Positions 44,501-57,133 of a stretch of DNA of 64,000 nucleotides are shown here, piece after piece. The DNA is from Sinotaia quadrata (Eukaryota; Mollusca; Gastropoda; Architaenioglossa; Viviparidae), in NCBI GenBank assembly GCA_028829895.1, contig CM054177.1:39801564-39865563 (forward strand), written 5' to 3'. Position numbers and translations under genes: made by a program. How positions within the stretch are numbered: position 1 is the first letter of the stretch; each line of letters opens with the position of its first letter. The notes beneath the pieces were generated by a model. It ran no database searches and was not told the DNA's origin. It worked only from the letters and a program-made list of their open reading frames with translations.

Positions 44501-47500
44501 ATGTATTAAATATATGCTCTGTTTAGGTCATAAGCATATGATGTGGTACAGTGCATATTCACCATATTACAGAACAAAACTCAATAAATATATACTCTAC
44601 TAAGATCATATAAGTAAATCATATGATACAATGCATAGGCACAATGTAACAGAACAAAACAGTAAATAAATGTATGCTTCACTTAGGTGAGAAGCAAAAG
44701 TTATAGTGCATACGTTCTGTATTTAAGAACAAAGTACAGTGCATGTATTATGAGGTCAAAAATAATAACATAATCAATGCTTATGTACCATATTTCAGTA
44801 CAGACAAAATACAACTTTGCATATTCTCTCTAATTCTAAATCACTTAGGTAATAATACTAACAATAATAGATAATTTTTTTTTTTTAAATGATTCTCCCC
44901 TTTTCAATTCCAATTATTCAACTGCAAACCAGATTTTACTTTATTTGTTCATTTCCTGTAAACACTTTCATTTGGTGTTTACATGATGCATACATTTTCA
45001 TTAGGTTGAAATGGATGCTTTTGTTTAGTCTTTATGAAACAACAATTGAAGATTTGGTATTTATTATATGTACACGTGATATATTTATATCAAGATATAG
45101 TAGAAATCTGTGAGCCTATATTCTTGCAAGCTAAAAATGCATGTTTGATATTTATCACTCTAATGCAATGCAGTGATCTTACATGCTCCTATAGGCTCTG
45201 TGACTATGTGAAGCTTTTGTTCTCTTGAATTCATTCATTTTTTTAAATTTTTTTTTTTTGCTTCATTCTAGCATGACAGCGGTTTACTTTGCATGTTTTT
45301 CATAACAAATTCATATCTAGGAAGGATGAGATATTGTATATTTTATAAATTTACAAGTACATATATACATTTTCATGTGGAACATATTTTTTGTGTCAGC
45401 ATTTCCAGTGTGCACATCTTCTGAAGTTTAGATACATTGTATACATTTTTATTTTAATGTTGGTCTGGTGTATTGTTTTGTCTGTTTTATTTCTTATGTG
45501 TCATTAATGGTATCAGATTTATGGTCGGGTACAGGCATACATGAGCAAATGCAGACTTAAAAATACTAGAGGGTTTTTGCAATTTAACAAGTTATTTTCT
45601 GCTTTATAAATGTTAGTGTATTGCAAAAGCTGTAAACAAGCAAAGGTTACACATAATGATGTTAATTTTGTTTATTTGATTTCCTTGTTAGTTTGCTATG
45701 ATGAAGTGATGGGGTCAAAATACAAATTTGAGATAGGTATTAGCTGGGTAGCATTCAGTTAATATTGAATAATACAAAAAATATTAATATAGTAATTACA
45801 TAAATTTGAATACAGGCATCCCTCACTTTATGGGATATCATTTGACAAGTTTTCATTTAAACAATCTTTTTCTTTTGAGTGTGCAAATTCTCCTGACAGG
45901 AAAAGGTTATCTTAGGTAACTGCAGGCAAAGCTCATGCAAAGCATTGCAGACAACAAATGAGATCCATTGCATTATAGTTCAGGAATATAGAGAGAGAAA
46001 ATTAAATTTGAAATATATTTTAAAGTGTACAATTATATAAATGATTGACATTTAAGAGGTCCCATTAACTCTACAAATAAAATAATGTAATGTCTCATTG
46101 CTTTTAACTTTAATTTTCACCCACACACACACACTTCCCATCTGGTTTACCAACAACAATATTTGCTGATAAAACCATTTGGTGATATTTTGATGTTTAC
46201 TGATTATTAAGTCTTCAGTTTTGAAAATGATATTTGAGGGACATTTTCCCATGTAGGTTTTAGTAATTTTATAGGTAATATATTATACTTCAGCTTAAGT
46301 AGCATATCTTTTATGAGAGAATAATTTCTTTAGAATTGAGATTAACAAATATATAATTATTTTTATAATAGCAACTTTGGTGATTACAAAATGTGATGCA
46401 AGGATTATTAAGTACAATCATGAAGGTAAGGAGGTCATTACCCTTGGTGAAATTAATTACATATATCAACAGACCACATCAACATAAAATACTGATTTTT
46501 ATATTAAAATTACTTGTGCATGTACTCAAAAAGGAAAACCTATTGTTTAAAATAGCTCAAAATATGCATAGTTAGCATTTTGTTTTAAATTTCTGTGTTG
46601 AACAGTAAGAATTATAAATTAAATATTCATTGTTTTATACATCCTAACCTTACTATATTTCTTCTGACAAATAACTGCACAAACTTTAAAGATATTGAAA
46701 ACATTTTCTTTCATTTTTATAAAGTCACTTCTTACAGGCTTCTAATTAGAAAAAAACTTTTTTTTATATACAAGCACTAAAGTTTGCACATATTCACCTA
46801 AAATGTCCAGATGTTGAAGTCAGTTCTTGAACATTTTAATTTTTGTTAGTAGCACATTTATAGAGATAATAGATGCAGAAACAATGAAGTGACATGGGTA
46901 ACCATAGTAATTTAATCAAGGCACAGTAACAGTTTGGTTAAATGGGAAAGCACTAGAGATAATTGGGATGCAGTAACAGCTAAGTTAAATGGTAAATACA
47001 TCACCTACCAGAAATACAGTTTGGAAAAGTTGTATTGGGGGGTTTGTAAGCCTTGGGCAATGAAACTCTAAGCCTCTCCTTACAAGATTTCATTAATGAG
47101 CAAATTTTTCAGACTCATTTGAGATAAAGTGAAGGACACCTATATAAATGTTCAGATAATCATCATTATCAGCTGATTAATTTCAGAACTACTCTGTAAC
47201 AACTGACACAACTCCAGCAAAAATGGAAACTGGCATTGCTTGAGCTCTTCGAATTAAAATGAAAAGAAGTGAAGGGGTGTTAAAACAGTCTCAAAATAAA
47301 ATCTGATTTTATAAATTAATGTCAAAATACATTTATTTGAAAAATGAAACACCTTTAATTAATTTAATTTAATTAATTTCCCCATTTGCTTCACTAAATT
47401 TGGGGAATTTTTAATTTGATGGTTAAAAAAAAATGTAATGAAGGTTCCTAGTTTGCATTTTTGCTCTGAGGTAATTTCAGCCATTTTTAAATAGAAAAAA

Positions 47501-47555
47501 GAATTATTGAAATGGGGTCCACTCTTTACAAAAAATACTGGAGTAAATTTTCCTT
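41567..47555. other. Gene-poor AT-rich region
   Basis: No ORF here looks like a protein. It contains degenerate tandem sequence: a two-unit repeat at 43363-43460 (62-base period, CACAGTGATGCTACTGGTC), short degenerate units at 43560-43700, and about four roughly 90-base degenerate units at 44400-44760 (GAACAAAACTCAATAAATAT-like). The end-like CAGGCATCCCTCACTTTATG near 45813 recalls a Tigger end but has no partner. Confidence 0.6.
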
Positions 47556-48600
47556 TTAAGTAAATGAAGTAAGGTTAATTTAAAAATAACTGAAATGGTG
47601 ACAAGCATCATGTTTTAAGAAACTGAAGTGATTAAGCTTTGTATAACTTACATTGTCAACATTTTATTTAAGTACTGAAGTCAAATCACCATTTTTCTCA
47701 GGTAACTTAAATCTTAGCAGCAATTTCATTTTAAGAAACTAAGTTAAGTAAGTATTTGGGTTTTTTAAATAATTTAAGTAAGGTAAGATTTAGTTTGTAA
47801 CTGAAGTGAAGTCAACATTTATAAGTAGGATTTAATTTTTTTTTTTATGTATAACTGAAGTAAAGTCATTTTGAAGTAGGATTTAATTTTTTTATGTGTA
47901 AGTGAAGTAAATTTTTTATTTAGGATAATTTTTTTTTTTATAATTTGTTTATGAGTGAAGAAAGGTCGGATTTTGAAAAATGCAGCAAGTCCAGCATTTA
48001 TTAATGTTTGAAGTAAGAACATTTTCTCTAACTGAGCATTTAATGTTTCGTGGGATTTTTTTTTTAAGAGTCAATTTAAAACTTAAGTAGCTTAATTGAG
48101 TTCTTTAAGTAGCTGAAGTAAACTTTAAAAATCCATAGGTATCCTGAGTAGAATTAGCTTTAAAAATAGACATCTGATAAATATCTGGCATATATTTATA
48201 AAACAGATACCTGGAATAGTAAGGTGAGCATTATGACTACAAATGTCTAACGCAAAAAAAAGAAACCAACCCAAAAACGTTACTTAACCTGGAGTAAGTT
48301 TGGGAAAGAAAAAAATGAACATAAGTCATTGTAATTTGTATTAAAGCAGTTGAAGTAAAACTTTTTTCTTATTTTGTAAATATTGAGAGATAAGGTTAGC
48401 TTATTTATTATTTTCTTAATTCTTTTAAGCAAGTTACTGAAATCATTTAATTTTAATAAATAACTGAAATTTTGTAAAGTGAAGTAAATAAATTCTGAAC
48501 TAAAGTATCATTTTGCCTGGACAAATAATAACTGTAATAATCATTCATAAAGTAAAGTAAATAAATATAAACTTGACTGAATTGAAGTGGTATTTTGTTT
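47556..48600. repeat. Degenerate AACTGAAGTAA-type repeat field
   Basis: Over about 1 kb, words such as AACTGAAGTAAAGT and AAGTGAAGTAAATT recur every 30-60 bases between T-rich runs. It is a highly diverged tandem array or simple-sequence-derived region. Confidence 0.55.
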
Positions 48601-48763
48601 GAACATAAATAATAACTAATAAAATTAAGATTATAAAATTCTCCTCACCATAGCAACATTTGACATCATGAGTGGTAACAACAAACTTCAGGCGCTGTCC
48701 AACACATGTCTTGCGTTAAATGTGTGGTTTTAAAAAATTAAAACATTGTTATATTGCAGTGTT

Positions 48764-48940
48764 ATGGATGTGCAAACAGTGGACAAACCAAAAACTATTC
48801 ATTTTTTATATTTATACATTTCCCAAAGATCACAAATTACGAAACAGTGGATTACAAAGCTGAAAAGAAAAAACTTTTCGACAGCACAGACGGTAGAGTG
48901 TAGTTAGCACTTCCAAGAAGACTATTGAAATGCAAAGCAG
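48764..48940 (+). pseudogene. Decayed THAP (C2CH) zinc finger
   Basis: In three successive frames the plus strand reads YGCANSGQ (with a preceding Cys), then FPKDHKLR, then KQWITKLKRKNF, TVECS, a stop, and HFQEDY. This is the order of a THAP domain: Cys-x2-Cys, FPKDxxLRxxW, then Cys-x2-His followed by F. Two frameshifts and stops make it a relic. THAP domains occur in host regulators and in P-element-like transposases; downstream sequence does not decide which. Confidence 0.65.
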
Positions 48941-49099
48941 ACAATTTCTTGGGGACAATTTAGCAATGCCAGGCATTAAGGTGCCAAAAGCTAGATTTAA
49001 CCAGTTTAAAATAAATGGTATGTGAACTACTATCAGATGAACTTTCACTGTCAACAGCATGAATTAGATGAAAGTCATATGGTGCACCAGAGAAACTTA

Positions 49100-52000
49100 C
49101 CTTGGCAGCCATTTGACTCCCATTAATGATGTCACTTTTGCTAGCTTTTACCCCAAGGGCTTGGGGATTATGTGTCTTAGTAAACGGGGCAAATGTCATT
49201 CACAAACAATGTTTGACCTTAACAAGAAGCAAGCCTGTAAATTTAAAAATAGCTTTAGGTTTTCTTTCATCTTCAACCATTATTTATTGTTAATACAAAT
49301 ATTTTGATAATTTAATGAAAATGTTTGACATAGAAATGTACTGCCTTGCATACACTGATTGTGTATTAATCTCTGACATGATTGTCTATGTACATAGTTA
49401 AAATAAAATGAGTTCTTACGGTTATGAGTAGTAGTAGTCATAGGCAATTTTGAGATATTTTTGATAGTGATAACACTGATAGGAAATATTTTTGACCATA
49501 ATTACAACACTTTAATTACAGAATTATGTGGTCACCCTTATTATTTGTTCTGCTAATTCAGAAATTAAAGTTATAAGAACTAAATCCAACAAAAAAAAAT
49601 GAAATATTGACCAACCATTAAGAATTTTAGAAAAGTTATCTATATATAAAATTTGTTTAAATCGACCAAGTACAATTGAATGCCATTCATCAGAAAAGTC
49701 TAAGTCATTGTGGATTATTTCTCTTTGCTAATATTGTTTGATTTTATGTAGCTGTTTATGTCTGTCTTATTTTATTGTTCTTGTGCTTTAAAATCATCAC
49801 TGAAATGTTGGCACTTAATGTGCAAGTGTAAGGTTTACAATGCATTTACATGTTGAAAGAAAAATAATGCCTTTCGTTGATAGCTGTTCTAATGCTACTG
49901 AATGATATGCTGTATGTACAAGTATTTTTTTTTTTAATACACAGTTAACTATTTTTGTCATGTGACCTTACAGTTAGTTGCGTCGCTATTGTCGCCCTCA
50001 TTAACCTTGCAGCCTGTTTCTACTCAGTGGGTTACTCATTACTGTTGCTGTTATAGATTCTATTGGACATGATTTGTATTTTGCCATGTGCTATCTCACT
50101 CTATTCGACATAAAATTTGTATTTTGCCATGTGCTATCTCACATATTTATGTGAATGTATATTGCCATTTGGTATCTCGTGTTGGATATGTGACTTTGTG
50201 TTGCTGTGTGTGTGTGTGTATGTGTATGTGTGTGTGTGTGTGTGTGTGTGTATTATGTATTAAGTATGTGGCTTATATTGATTTGTATGTTGAAATATTG
50301 GATATGTGATTTTGCTGTGTGTGTGTGTGTGTATTACATATTAAGTATGTGGCTTATACTGATTTGTATGTTGAAAATTTTGGATATGTGATTTTGCTGT
50401 GTGTGTTTTAGATATTGGATTTGTGGCATTTATATGTTTGCTAAGTGTGTGAAAGGTGACAAATGATTTTTATATGCACCGTTGTATATTTGAGGATTAT
50501 GTTTGTACAGAAACATTTTTATAAATTTTCTTTTAGCCAACAGCAGTATCAGAAAGATATGTCTGGGGAATTTTTTGTTTGTTTGTTTTACAACTAGCCC
50601 TTCCCCAGATATTTGATTGTAAACAAGCAACATGCCAACTCTGAGCATGTTATTGTCTATGATACAAACTCTATTTTATGACTTTAATTTGATCTTTTTT
50701 AAAATTGTTTGTCAACTATTTTTTCAATCATAGTCAGGCTTTTAATTTTGAAACATCAAAATCCTGGCAGCTGATTGGAATTATAACTGTTATGAAACAT
50801 GATGTGACTGATAAAGTATTCTGAACAAATTCTGTTTTCTTTATGTCATACTTGACAGCTGCTAATGGATGCATGTATGTATCACACATGTGCACAGATC
50901 ATTGGTGTGTCTTTCAAAAGAATAATGTTGGTTACATAATTGGGCCGAGTAGATTTTCCTTTCTCTATTTCTAAAGTTAGTTATATAAATTGTCAAATAG
51001 CAGAGTGACCTGACCTTGGGCACTGCTTATGTTGAGATTTTAAGTGACAGATTTGGAAGTAAACAACTCAGGTAAAGAATGTGCTAGAAACTTGCTGATG
51101 TAATCCAAGCCATTTCCAGCTGGATGAATATGTTTTCTGACTAATAGTCTCACACATATTAATAAAATTTATCCAGTTGGAATGAAGTGAAGTTATTTTG
51201 TTGAAGAAAGTCTATTTTCTAATCACTTTGAATTTGATGAAATTCGAGTCTGGTCATCACAAAGGCAGTCATTAGCTTATTTTAAGTTAACTGACTCATA
51301 AAGAAAGAATGGACTTAGGGATATTTCGTATGTTTTGCTATTGAGCTATGATTTGAATTGGAAAATGCTTTATGTAATTGAACTATTATTTATATGTTCA
51401 CCAATTTGATTATGTTGTACATTATACATGTGAATTTTGATCAGTGCTATATTTCTTACGCTGTGTGTATCAAGTTAACAATATAGTTGCAAGTTGAGAA
51501 TGTTTGTAAGAGAAAAAGGAATTGTAGACATGAAATGCTTTCATTTGACTATTGCAGAGAAAAGCACACATTTTTTCCCACTTCAGGCTACAGTGATTGG
51601 TACTCGGTGGTGTGTGCATCCAACATTATCATTGAACTTATTAATAACGTGTTGCTGTAAGTTGAGTCCTGTAAATTCTGGTTGAGAGCTAATACTGCAA
51701 AAATGGTGGCTTGAGTTTGGTCTCAAGTATTCACAAAGATTATTTTGAACATTCCTCCTGATGTGCTTGATAGCACAAAGAAAATTCAGGACAATTCACA
51801 GTGTGTTTGGAGAGCACATCGAAGGTTTTGGAATAGGTGACTAATGTGCCTAGAAGGGGGACGTGGGACCATCCTCTAAATAAGAAAGGCAGTGACTTGT
51901 TGCAAACTGCACGATTGTGAATGTGTGTTAGTGACAGCGGCCATCTTTGGAAAGGTTATGTGTATTGACTATAATTAGTTCTCTAAAACTCCACTCTCAT

Positions 52001-52160
52001 GTCTATGATAAATTATGCCTATGAATTTGATTATGTGTGTGTGTGTGTGTGTGTGTGTAAAAATATATATGATCATTTGACTGCTGATGTCTAGCTAGGA
52101 TAAATTGAAAGATTGTCTAGCATTAATTGAACATTTGTTGTGATGTAAATATCAAGGCTC
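49100..52160. other. AT-rich region, no gene seen
   Basis: Contains TG-rich repeats at 50200-50410 (listed) and a (TG)n tract at 52035-52057. The short ORFs do not resemble proteins. Confidence 0.55.
50200..50410. repeat. TG microsatellites in a duplicated segment
   Basis: Two (TG)n runs, each followed by TATTAAGTATGTGGCTTATA and GATTTGTATGTTGAAA, with a period of about 85-90 bases. A third partial unit follows. Confidence 0.9.
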
Positions 52161-52222
52161 TTTGGATTGTTTGTTATATGTTGATTTAATAAATTTATTC
52201 TTAAATTTATTGACCTTATTAC

Positions 52223-52888
52223 TAGTGGTGCCAACGGGTGCCCGGGTACCCGTAGTAATTCGGCCCTCATGTCTATACTCGACTTAGCACAGTACCCCTC
52301 CGGTCACACTCACCTCCTGCCCATAGATGGCAGCAGCTAAATCGTGCCGTGGGTTGCCTTACGCGCAGATCACCAATCACCAGCCCTTTCTTTTCGCTTG
52401 TGGTTGTTGTGCTCATTAACAAGTGTAGCATTTTATTGATGTTAATAAGATTTCAGTAAACAAACTTGTCAATAAATTAAATAATAACGTAATATTTTTA
52501 ATATGGGGAAGACATCGTCCGTGTGGAGTCACACCAAGCGATTGGATAGTGACACAACGAAATGCAATCTGTGTGATGAAATTCTATCAGTGAAGGGCGA
52601 TTGAACTTGATGCCCTATTTTTAACTAAGTTATTCGTAGTTGACATTTTATTTGTTTTAGTTTAGTTTATGTAATGATTGATAATATTAAAAATAAAAGT
52701 TTGTGTTGTATATATAAAGATCATAACTAATAGTAAGTCACTAGATGCATACCTTTGGCTACTGTGTGAAATAGAGCGCATGCTTAATGGTTAAGTAGCT
52801 TTTTGTAGAGATCACGAGTTGCGATGGAGATTATGCTAATTTTCAAACGGGTACCCTGGCAGCATTTTAGAAAAAATTGACAGCCCTA
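52223..52888 (+). mobile_element. Non-autonomous hAT element with 8-bp target duplication
   Basis: CTTATTAC at 52215-52222 is repeated exactly at 52889-52896. Element ends are TAGTGGTGCCAAC on the left and, reverse complemented, TAGGGCTGTCAAT on the right. Subterminal GGGTACCCG-type words occur near both ends. An 8-bp duplication, TAG-type short inverted ends and an internal BED-finger ORF all point to hAT. It sits inside repeat A, so it is the younger insertion. Confidence 0.9.
52503..52604 (+). pseudogene. hAT transposase N-terminus (BED zinc finger), truncated
   Basis: A 33-codon ORF starting MGKTSSVWSH and continuing TTKCNLCDEILSVKGD before a TGA. The spacing Trp-x-His ... Cys-x2-Cys is the first half of a BED zinc finger as found at the N-terminus of hAT transposases. 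The second half with its His pair and the whole catalytic region are deleted. Confidence 0.75.
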
Positions 52889-53215
52889 CTTATTACACAT
52901 AATGGTAACCATATGTTGGAGAGAGAGTGGGGGGCTGTGGGCTTGCTAAATAAGATTTAAAGATGGATTTTATCTTCTCCTTTGGTAAGTTTTCCACCTA
53001 CAGAAATATTGTTTGACAGTGAATGTTTGTCTTTAATGTTTTGGAAGAGAAAATTGTATACAGCAGCCGCATATCCGCCAAGTGAGAGAGACGAGTGGTG
53101 TCTTCTGGAGAACTGTTAATAACATAAATTAAGATTCTCATCACTTGTAATTAGGTACAGATAATAATAAAAAGAATCTTATCCATAACTAGGGTGGCAT
53201 AGTGTCACACAACAA

Positions 53216-54030
53216 CTTATTACAGAGATCAGTGATAGTCTGCGTTGAGAATGTATTTTGTGACGATATTTTACAGATCATGGGTAATGATGTATTAGTC
53301 AGATACCCCCACCCCAAATTAACCCAGTTAGCATATCATTCAGAATAATGAACAAGATGTTTGGCTTTCAAGGCAGTTTTTCAATCATTTTACCTCAATT
53401 TCAGTAAAGTAAATATTTAAAGATTGAAGAATTTCATGTCAGTTTAAAATAAAATTCGTACATTTGAAAAAAAGTAATAGGAAAGCCTATTATGATATTA
53501 ATGAGAATGAGTAAGATAACTCTAATACTAAAAATTACAAGATATTAATGGTATGAGTAAAAGCTTACATAACAGTAATAAGTATTGATTAGTTCTAAGG
53601 TACAAAAAAAATGGCTATATGTATAAAATTGGTATTTTACAACTTAATAATAAAAAGTGGGGTATTGGTAATTAGGGTTTCATGGCTGTTAGTAATAAAT
53701 AGCGAGGTATTTGTGGTTAAGATTTCATGACTGGTACAAATAGCACGTATGTAATCAATACATAAGGTTTCAAGGAATTTCATGATTATATTAAATACTT
53801 TTATATACAAACTGCAGCAATAATAGGCACTGTTGGTTTTGAATAAATACAAATAGGGAAAATGTGTTGTGTTAATGGTGATGATAATTACAAACTGTAG
53901 CTATATGATTGGGATGTTGATGGTAGTATTACGTGCAAACTATAGCAGTAAGTGTGGGGTAGTGATTACTAATTGGGTCATGTTTAGTCTCTTGGGTACA
54001 ACATCCCTACAATCTGTCCCCAACACTGAC
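53216..54030. other. Spacer, no gene seen
   Basis: AT-rich. AGTTTAGTCTCTTGGGT occurs twice (near 53981 and 54032) as a direct repeat at the right edge. Nothing else was seen. Confidence 0.5.
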
Positions 54031-54033
54031 AGT

Positions 54034-54847
54034 TTAGTCTCTTGGGTGCTCGAAATGTCCTCTATCAATGTTGCAACATTCCTGGAACCTGTCCCTGACA
54101 CAGTGACACACATTCCCGTTAGCATCAATGTCCATAAATGCTTGTGAAATTAACTGCTTCAATTTGTCCACTATGTGGGGCTTCCTCTCAAAAACATTAT
54201 CCTTTACAAGGGCCCCCAAAAAGAAGTCAATAGGTGTCCGGTTGGGTGAACGTGGCGGCCAGTCAATAATGCATCATCCGGTCCAACGCTGTAACCCCAT
54301 ACCGACAAAGCAAAATGAGGGTGTTGTAAAGGTAGTTCTTACCAAGAAAATAAAATGAGGGTGTTGTCAAGGTAGCTCTTACCGACAAAATAAAATGAGG
54401 GTGTTGTCAAGGTAGCTCTTACCGACAAAATAAAATGATGGTGTTGTCAAGGTAGTTCGTACCTACAAAGCAAACTGATGGTGTTGTCAAGGTAGCTCTT
54501 ACCGACAAAGCAAACTGATGGTGTTGTCAAGGTAGTTCGTACCAACAAAGCAAAATGATGGTGTTGTCAAGGTAGCTCTTACCTACAAAGCGAAATGATG
54601 GTGTTGTCAAGGTAGTTCGTACCAACAAAGCAAAATGAGGAGGAGCCCCATCCTGTTCAAAGAACAGTTCCTTGAAGTTGGCCATTGTGAGTTGTGGGAT
54701 CACCATGTTACCATCCACAGTTGTATCAAAAATATGAGCCCCATGACACACCGTGAAGTTTGGCTGTTTCAGTTCAGTTGTGATAGTCACATGAGGATTT
54801 TCATCTGCATGGTATTCACAATTATGCCTGTTCACATGGCCTGACAA
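54034..54847 (-). pseudogene. Mariner-superfamily transposase pseudogene with internal repeat expansion
   Basis: The minus strand reads MSGHVNRHNCEYHADENPHV, then NFTVCHGAHIFDTTVDGN, then ELFFEQDGAPPHFALLVRT (54847 to about 54630). QDGAPPH holds the second catalytic Asp. After a 40-bp tandem array, the C-terminal part resumes at about 54260: DWPPRSPNRTPIDFFLGA (third acidic residue), KPHIVDKLKQLISQAF, and GHFEHPRD near 54034. A deletion also shortens the region between VCHG and FDTT. The N-terminal helix-turn-helix part is absent. I associate this Tc1/mariner-like type mostly with arthropod genomes. Confidence 0.85.
54296..54640. repeat. 40-bp minisatellite inside the transposase relic
   Basis: About 8.5 units of GATGGTGTTGTCAAGGTAGT then TCGTACCAACAAAGCAAAAT. 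The unit is the transposase sequence just after the QDGAPPHFAL codons, so the array arose by local expansion of coding sequence. The 40-base period shifts frame at every unit. Confidence 0.92.
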
Positions 54848-55650
54848 CTTAATTTACGCATTGTCACGGTCAAAGAGAGGTAATACTCACCCAATAATTA
54901 TTTTTTATATATATTTGCTTCAGTCATTCATTCAAAGTAATCCAGCCACTCATAACTATAGTAGGTATTTGTGTTTATCGCTGGTATTTGTTTTTAAAGG
55001 ACACTGATTTAAAGAGATGAATCATAAAGTCCACCTGTATTTCATTAGCAACAAGACTGAATCTATGTTTGATTATTAAACTGTATATTCTGTAAAATGT
55101 GCATGTGAAGGTAAGGATTTATGCATTGTGTGAATGTGGTCTTATTAATTTTCATTTCACTATTGAATGTGGAAAGATTTATCTGAAGTTAATGCAAATA
55201 TAATATTGTGAATATCTATTTGCTTGTAATCGAGATGAATATTTATTTAAACCACTATGATATACACTGTAGTTAGGATTTGAAAGTGCACTGAATATTG
55301 TGATAGGAAAACGTTAGCCTAAGGTGAGAATTGCTGGAAGTGTGTATTAAAACGAGAAATGTGTGGATTTTCAAGGATGAATGTTTTGAGTGCTGGTAGT
55401 ACAGACTCAGCAGATGTTTTATGAAACTTTGTGTACTGTGATAAAAAGGGGAGAGAAATAAGATGGCAGTGAGAGACCCCAAAATTCCTTGAGGATTACA
55501 GTATGGTGATTGGGGGGGGGGGGGAACTTGTTTTCCCTTGGTCTCTCTCCTCACCTCGTTGATGTGCCAAATTGTGATGGTAAAACGTTTGGACATATTT
55601 GACAGTGAAAGTTTGTTGGTAACGGATTATTCCCCTATGTCCGGCAAGTA
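54848..55650. other. Spacer with poly-G tract
   Basis: AT-rich apart from a run of about 12 G near 55513-55524. No gene-like ORF. Confidence 0.5.
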
Positions 55651-55656
55651 ATACAA

Positions 55657-56310
55657 GCCAGTTATAGAGAGAGATAATGCAGTCTTATCTGGTAATAGTG
55701 TTAAAACCAGCCTATTTATAGAGAGAGACAATGCAGTCTTATCTGGTAATAGTGTTAAAACCAGCCTATTTATAGAGAGAGATAATGCAGTCTTATCTGG
55801 TAATAGTGTTAAAACCAGCCTATTTATAGAGAGAGATAATGCAGTCTTATCTGGTAATAGTGTTAAAACCAGCCTATTTATAGAGAGAGATAATGCAGTC
55901 TTATCTGGTAATAGTGTTAAAACCAGCCTATTTATAAAGAGAGATAATGCAGTCTTATCTGGTAATAGTGTTAAAACCAGCCTATTTATAGAGAGAGATA
56001 ATGCAGTCTTATCTGGTAATAGTGTTAAAACCAGCCTATTTATAGAGAGAGATAATGCAGTCTTATCTGGTAATAGTGTTAAAACCAGCCTATTTATAGA
56101 GAGAGATAATGCAGTCTTATCTGGTAATAGTGTTAAAACCAGCCTATTTATAGAGAGAGATAATGCAGTCTTATCTGGTAATAGTGTTAAAACCAGCCTA
56201 TTTATAGAGAGAGATAATGCAGTCTTATCTGGTAATAGTGTTAAAACCAGCCTATTTATAGAGAGAGATAATGCAGTCTTATCTGGTAATAGTGTTAAAA
56301 CCAGCCTATT
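55657..56310. repeat. 54-bp minisatellite, about 12 units
   Basis: Near-identical units of TATTTATAGAGAGAGATAAT, GCAGTCTTATCTGGTAATAG and TGTTAAAACCAGCC. As 54 is 18 codons, the minus strand is open for 258 codons, but the peptide is pure repeat (INRLVLTLLPDKTALSLS). I do not regard it as a gene. Confidence 0.97.
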
Positions 56311-56926
56311 CCACGGGTGATGTGTTTTGGTTCCACGCCAAAGGATGGACAGAAGGCAAATATGCTGCAAAGACAGGTCACCGACAGGGGAACATAGCGA
56401 CAACAGTTCTGTTGCAGAATTAATGGTGTGGGATACCGTTGGAGACCTAACCTACAAACAGAGAGGTCAACTTTGTAACCCGGGAATATGATGACAAAAA
56501 TCAGCATATGACAAAACGATAGTGGAGCCGCCAGAATTTGACACTAGGATTCATGTCAATGAACAGTTACTACAGCACGTGTGAGTAAAGACCTAACAAT
56601 AAAACCCTCAGTGCACTCAAAGTTAACTTTGATTAAGTTTATTAAGGACTTGAGAATTATTTTGCCTACTTATATTTTATGCATATGGAGTATTTAATCT
56701 GTTGGAACATTATTATGGTTAGTCAATCGCAAGTTTAAATTATCATACTTGAGAGACTATTATTACTCTTTTCACGGGATTGATGATCCTAGAACTGTTC
56801 AAATTGTTTTATAACTTTTATGCTACTAGAATAGTCATTACCAGCTGGGGTTACCGCTCAGTTGTAAAATCTGAATTTATCTTTTATTTTTATCATCACT
56901 CATCGTTTACCCCCTCCCCAAGAGTG
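56311..56926. other. Spacer, no gene seen
   Basis: Unique-looking sequence between two minisatellites. No supported feature. Confidence 0.4.
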
Positions 56927-57133
56927 CATGTTGTGACTAATTCATAGTGACATAACCACCACAGGAAAGAGAATACCCATGTTGTGACTAATTCATAGTG
57001 ACATAACCACCACAGGAAAGAGAATACCCATGTTGTGACTAATTCATAGTGACATAACCACCACAGGAAAGAGAATACCCATGTTGTGACTAATTCATAG
57101 TGACATAACCACCACATGAAAGAGAATACCCAT
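56927..57133. repeat. 51-bp minisatellite, 4 units
   Basis: Four units of CATGTTGTGACTAATTCATA, GTGACATAACCACCACAGGA and AAGAGAATACC. The open minus-strand frame reflects the 17-codon period. Confidence 0.96.

Larger units (their letters stand above)
52165..53215 (+). repeat. Dispersed repeat A, copy 4 (interrupted)
   Basis: TTTAATAAATTTATT at the left and, after the hAT insertion, GGTAACCATATGTTGGAGAG, TTTTCCACCTACAGAAATAT and a terminal AACTAGGGTGGCATAGTGTC. Orientation is as in copies 2 and 3. Confidence 0.8.

Noticed and set aside
55627..56403. 258-codon minus-strand ORF as a leucine-rich repeat protein
   Set aside because: Pure 54-bp minisatellite with no non-repeat domain, and near-identical units at the DNA level including third codon positions.
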